Part shown: in pieces, positions 61,801 to 64,000 of the stretch
Position numbering within the stretch: the stretch's first letter is position 1
How the letters are laid out: each line of letters opens with the position of its first letter
DNA from: JASGKO01 sp049840595
GTDB lineage: Bacteria; Verrucomicrobiota; Verrucomicrobiia; Chthoniobacterales; Chthoniobacteraceae
Assembly (NCBI GenBank): GCA_049840595.1
Contig: JASGKO010000039.1
Span: 248,001-312,000, forward strand
DNA: 64,000 nucleotides
Reading direction: 5' to 3'
Notes under the pieces: model-generated
What the model saw: only the letters and a program-made list of their open reading frames with translations
Database searches by the model: none
Told to the model about the DNA's origin: nothing
Translations under genes and position numbers: made by a program

Positions 61801-61869
61801 TCCGCGAAAGGCGCGAAAAACACGAAAAGGGGCGGTTTCATTTTCGCCTGCTTCGCGTTTTTTGCGGAC
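61801..61869. repeat. CGCGAAA / TTTCGCG inverted repeat
   Basis: TCCGCGAAAGGCGCGAAAAA (61801-61820) faces TTCGCGTTTTTTGCGGA (61852-61868). Same word style as 14597-14690. Confidence 0.7.
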
Positions 61870-61954
61870 CTGAAAGGTTTGCTTCGTCTTTCCATCCTGC
61901 TCCGTGGGGTTCGGGGCTTAGCATGACCGCGTTTTTGGAAAGGGGGGCGCGGCG

Positions 61955-62875
61955 ATGATCAGCTTTATTTCCCGCCGCCTGCTTTCGCTGGTCTTCGTGC
62001 TCTGGTGCGTGATCACGATTACTTTTTTGCTGATGCGGGCGGCGCCGGGCGGGCCGTTTGACCGGGAGCGGAAAATCCCGGCGGCGATCGAGAAGCAACT
62101 GCTCGCGAAGTACAAGCTCGATGGGACGCTGTGGCAGCAATATAGCGGCTATCTGGGCGATCTGCTCCGTGGCGATCTGCGGCTTTCCACGAAGTATCGC
62201 AGCATGAGCGTGAACGAGATTCTCGCACAATGCCTGCCGGTCTCGGCGGCGCTGGGCGGGTCGGCGCTGCTGATTGCACTGGGGGCGGGGATCACGCTGG
62301 GGGCGACGGCGGCGGTGAATCACCGGCGGGGGGCGGATGCGACGGCGATGCTGGGCGCGTTGCTGGCGGTGTCGATCCCGACTTTCGTGACCGGGCCGCT
62401 CTTGATTCTGGTTTTCGCGATCTGGCTGCACTGGCTGCCGGTGGGGGGATGGGGCGGTTTTACGTATCTGTTGCTGCCCGCGCTCACGCTGGCGGCGCCG
62501 TATGTGGCGGCGATTGCGCGGCTGATGCGGGCGAGCATGCTCGATGTGCTGGGGCAGGACTACATTCGCACGGCGAAGGCGAAGGGACTGGGGGCGGGGA
62601 GTGTGATCTACAAGCACGCGCTCAAGGCCTCGCTGCTGCCGGTGCTGAGCTATCTGGGGCCACTGGCGGCGAATTTGCTCACCGGCTCGATCGTGGTGGA
62701 GACCGTCTTTAACATCCCGGGGGCGGGGGCGTTTTTTGTGAACAGCATCCTCAACCGCGACGGGTTCCTGCTCGGCGGGGTGGTGATCGTGTATTGCGGC
62801 CTGCTGGTCGTGCTCAACCTGGTGGTGGATGTGGCCTATGGCTGGCTCGACCGCCGGATCCAGCTTTACCAATGA
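61955..62875 (+). CDS. oppB: dipeptide/oligopeptide ABC transporter permease (OppB/DppB type)
   Basis: 306 residues. First TM then FLLMRAAPGGPFDRERKIPA, the OppB N-terminal signature; a periplasmic loop; five more TM helices; and the EAA loop SMLDVLGQDYIRTAKAKGLG. The C-terminal GSIVVETVFNIPGAGAFFVN is conserved. It forms the membrane channel with the OppC-type protein encoded 13 bases downstream. The binding protein and ATPases are outside the window or upstream elsewhere. Confidence 0.93.
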   Translation: MISFISRRLLSLVFVLWCVITITFLLMRAAPGGPFDRERKIPAAIEKQLLAKYKLDGTLWQQYSGYLGDLLRGDLRLSTKYRSMSVNEILAQCLPVSAALGGSALLIALGAGITLGATAAVNHRRGADATAMLGALLAVSIPTFVTGPLLILVFAIWLHWLPVGGWGGFTYLLLPALTLAAPYVAAIARLMRASMLDVLGQDYIRTAKAKGLGAGSVIYKHALKASLLPVLSYLGPLAANLLTGSIVVETVFNIPGAGAFFVNSILNRDGFLLGGVVIVYCGLLVVLNLVVDVAYGWLDRRIQLYQ

Positions 62876-62888
62876 GAAGGGAGCGCGC

Positions 62889-63782
62889 ATGAAATTTTTC
62901 CGACGCTCTCCGATTGCGGCCATCGCATTGGTGCTGCTGGTGGTGATTACCGGCTGTTGCCTGCTCGGGCCGTGGGTGCTGAAGCTGGATGGGAGCCAGG
63001 TGTCCAATCTCCAGTTCGCGCCGCCCTCGGGGGCGCACTGGCTGGGGACGGATCAGCTCGGGCGGGATGTGCTGGCGCGGATTCTCGAAGGCGGGCGGGT
63101 GTCGCTGCTGGTGGGGTTGAGCGGGGCGGTGATCAGCCTGGTGATCGGCACGGCCTATGGGCTGGTCTCGGGTTACGTGGGTGGGCGCACCGATGGGGTG
63201 ATGATGCGGGCGGTGGAGATTCTCTACTCGGTGCCGCGGTTGATCATCATCCTGGTGCTGATCAATGCCTTTGACGCGCATTTCCAGGCGTGGCTTTCGA
63301 CGGAAGGATTTTCCGCGCTGGTGCCGTATTCCAAGATTCTGATCCTGATTTTTTCCCTGGGCTTCATTGAGTGGCTGAGCATGGCGCGGATCGTGCGCGG
63401 GCAGGTGCTGAGCTTGAAGAACCAGCAATTCGTGACCGCGGCCCGCGCGCTGGGGCAGAGCCATGGGGTGATTCTCGTGCGGCATCTGTTGCCGAATCTG
63501 CTCGGGATCGTGCTGATTTATCTGACGCTGACGATCCCGGCAGTGATTCTCGACGAGAGTTTTCTGAGCTTCCTCGGGCTGGGGATTCAGGCCCCGCAAT
63601 CGAGCTGGGGGACGCTGCTGAGCGAGGGGGCGCAGACGATCAACCCGATCCGGAGCTACTGGTGGCTGCTCCTTTTCCCGGCCTGCACGATGTCGCTCTG
63701 CCTGCTCTCGCTCAATTTTCTCGGGGATGCGCTGCGGGACCTGATCGATCCCCGGCAGCAGACGTTGAAGGCGGGGCATTAG
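62889..63782 (+). CDS. oppC: dipeptide/oligopeptide ABC transporter permease (OppC/DppC type)
   Basis: 297 residues from ATG 62889 (MKFFRRSPIAAIALVLLVVI). PSGAHWLGTDQLGRDVLARI-type OppC motif, EAA loop FVTAARALGQSHGVILVRHL, and the end FLGLGIQAPQSSWGTLL are diagnostic. The earlier in-frame start overlaps oppB and is less likely. Its partner is OppB; a terminator-like hairpin follows. Confidence 0.93.
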   Translation: MKFFRRSPIAAIALVLLVVITGCCLLGPWVLKLDGSQVSNLQFAPPSGAHWLGTDQLGRDVLARILEGGRVSLLVGLSGAVISLVIGTAYGLVSGYVGGRTDGVMMRAVEILYSVPRLIIILVLINAFDAHFQAWLSTEGFSALVPYSKILILIFSLGFIEWLSMARIVRGQVLSLKNQQFVTAARALGQSHGVILVRHLLPNLLGIVLIYLTLTIPAVILDESFLSFLGLGIQAPQSSWGTLLSEGAQTINPIRSYWWLLLFPACTMSLCLLSLNFLGDALRDLIDPRQQTLKAGH

Positions 63783-63783
63783 A

Positions 63784-63810
63784 GCCTGCCTCATTTTTTC
63801 ACAGGCGCTT
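63784..63810 (+). terminator. weak terminator-like hairpin after oppC
   Basis: AGCCTG ... CAGGCGCT around a T6 loop (63784-63810). Similar in core to the apt terminator (AGCCTGTT/AACAGGCT). Confidence 0.5.
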
Positions 63811-63822
63811 GGAGCGGATTCC

Positions 63823-63848
63823 TGCGACGGTCATAGACCGCCGCGACC
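63823..63848. repeat. copy of the inner hairpin seen downstream of larE
   Basis: TGCGACGGTCATAGACCGCC then GCGACC; the reverse complement CGGCGGTCTATGACCGTCGC differs from 11431-11450 at only two bases. Confidence 0.7.
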
Positions 63849-63898
63849 GGACGTTGGTTTATCCAGTGCAGCACTTGTTAGTCGAACGTAAGCATTAT

Positions 63899-63925
63899 GA
63901 TAATTGTGAAATTTTCATAATTATC
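63899..63925. promoter_or_regulatory. 27-base AT-rich near-perfect palindrome, candidate operator
   Basis: GATAATT-GTGAAA-T-TTTCAT-AATTATC: 24 of 26 paired positions match. It lies about 40 bases before the start of the surface-protein gene in otherwise GC-rich DNA, and overlaps a possible -35 (TTGTGA). No T-tract follows, so a regulatory site is likelier than a terminator. Confidence 0.6.
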
Positions 63926-63966
63926 TGGACAATCTTTCAGAGGTCTGAGATAGGGTCGCCCCCATT

Positions 63967-64000
63967 ATGGGCATCGAACAACTGGAATCACGAATCGCAC
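63967..64000 (+). CDS. start of a large LESRIAP-type surface protein (partial)
   Basis: Only eleven full codons are visible: MGIEQLESRIA, continuing into a C. The motif (I/L)EQLE(S/D)RIAP at the extreme N-terminus marks a family of very long secreted beta-repeat proteins of Verrucomicrobiota and Planctomycetota. The frame is open at the edge. The identification rests on this short motif alone. Confidence 0.6.
   Translation, partial: MGIEQLESRIA

Larger units (their letters stand above)
61600..61954. other. gene-free stretch filled with three repeat elements
   Basis: No gene between the methyltransferase and oppB. It contains the CACGAAG words (61641-61672), the GGAGC/GGGAACG hairpin (61727-61785) and a CGCGAAA hairpin (61801-61869). 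The oppB promoter may lie in the last 80 bases, though no clear -10/-35 is visible. Confidence 0.6.

Noticed and set aside
1..64000. tRNA or rRNA genes
   Set aside because: No T-loop (GGTTCRANYCC) plus acceptor-stem pairing and no rRNA-like conserved stretch was found by eye.

Overview
The window reads as one stretch of a high-GC bacterial chromosome, most likely a Verrucomicrobiota member of the Spartobacteria/Chthoniobacterales type. This is an inference from gene content: Ser/Thr kinases with an N-terminal zinc ribbon, a 'TQGFFARLL'-type ECF sigma factor, GYF_2 (DUF4339) membrane proteins, a gene start reading MGIEQLESRIA (the LESRIAP-type N-terminus of large surface proteins), monofunctional hisB, and many short-period compound intergenic repeats. 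No rRNA, tRNA, CRISPR array, transposase or phage gene was recognised.

Layout. 1-8.8 kb (minus strand): a tightly overlapping operon with small zinc-finger membrane proteins, a DUF4129-like membrane protein, a DUF4350 protein, MoxR ATPase, DUF58 protein, SpoIIM-like protein and RDD protein. 8.8-18.4 kb: GYF_2/RDD protein, chdC, larE, a type I pullulanase, folB, a DUF721 protein, a ferredoxin, an EamA exporter and a second GYF_2 protein. 18.7-26 kb: a signalling locus of two long Ser/Thr kinases flanking an FHA protein and an ECF sigma factor; the second kinase carries a catalytically dead signal-peptidase-I-like domain and DUF4019-like repeats. 26-32.6 kb: a uronate-utilisation operon (GH88, KdgF-like cupin, SDR, Gfo/Idh/MocA oxidoreductase, KDPG aldolase, KDG kinase) divergent from an AraC regulator. 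32.6-45.3 kb: pilin-like and secreted proteins, hisA-hisH and hisB, DUF971, DUF4864-like, VOC, manA, lpxA, ATP-grasp, DUF2314, radC and a polyprenyl synthase. 45.4-56.3 kb: DUF4159 protein, NfeD-type protease, thiH-thiS, YkgJ-like protein, GT2 glycosyltransferase, apt and a large hybrid histidine kinase. 56.4-59.4 kb: a visibly more AT-rich island with a C5-cytosine methyltransferase overlapping a NotI-like restriction endonuclease, and an orphan gene. 59.5-64 kb: a DnaJ-like protein, a second DNA methyltransferase, two dipeptide/oligopeptide ABC permeases and the first codons of a large surface protein.

A striking property is the uneven density of single-base frame breaks. Thirteen genes are broken; twelve of them lie between 0.7 and 26 kb, three of them several times (pullulanase, folB, first kinase), while almost everything from 26 to 60 kb is intact. 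Most breaks are repaired by adding or removing one base in a short homopolymer. Uncorrected sequencing error is the simplest explanation, so I annotate the reconstructed genes and mark each break. Coordinates of broken genes are outer limits.
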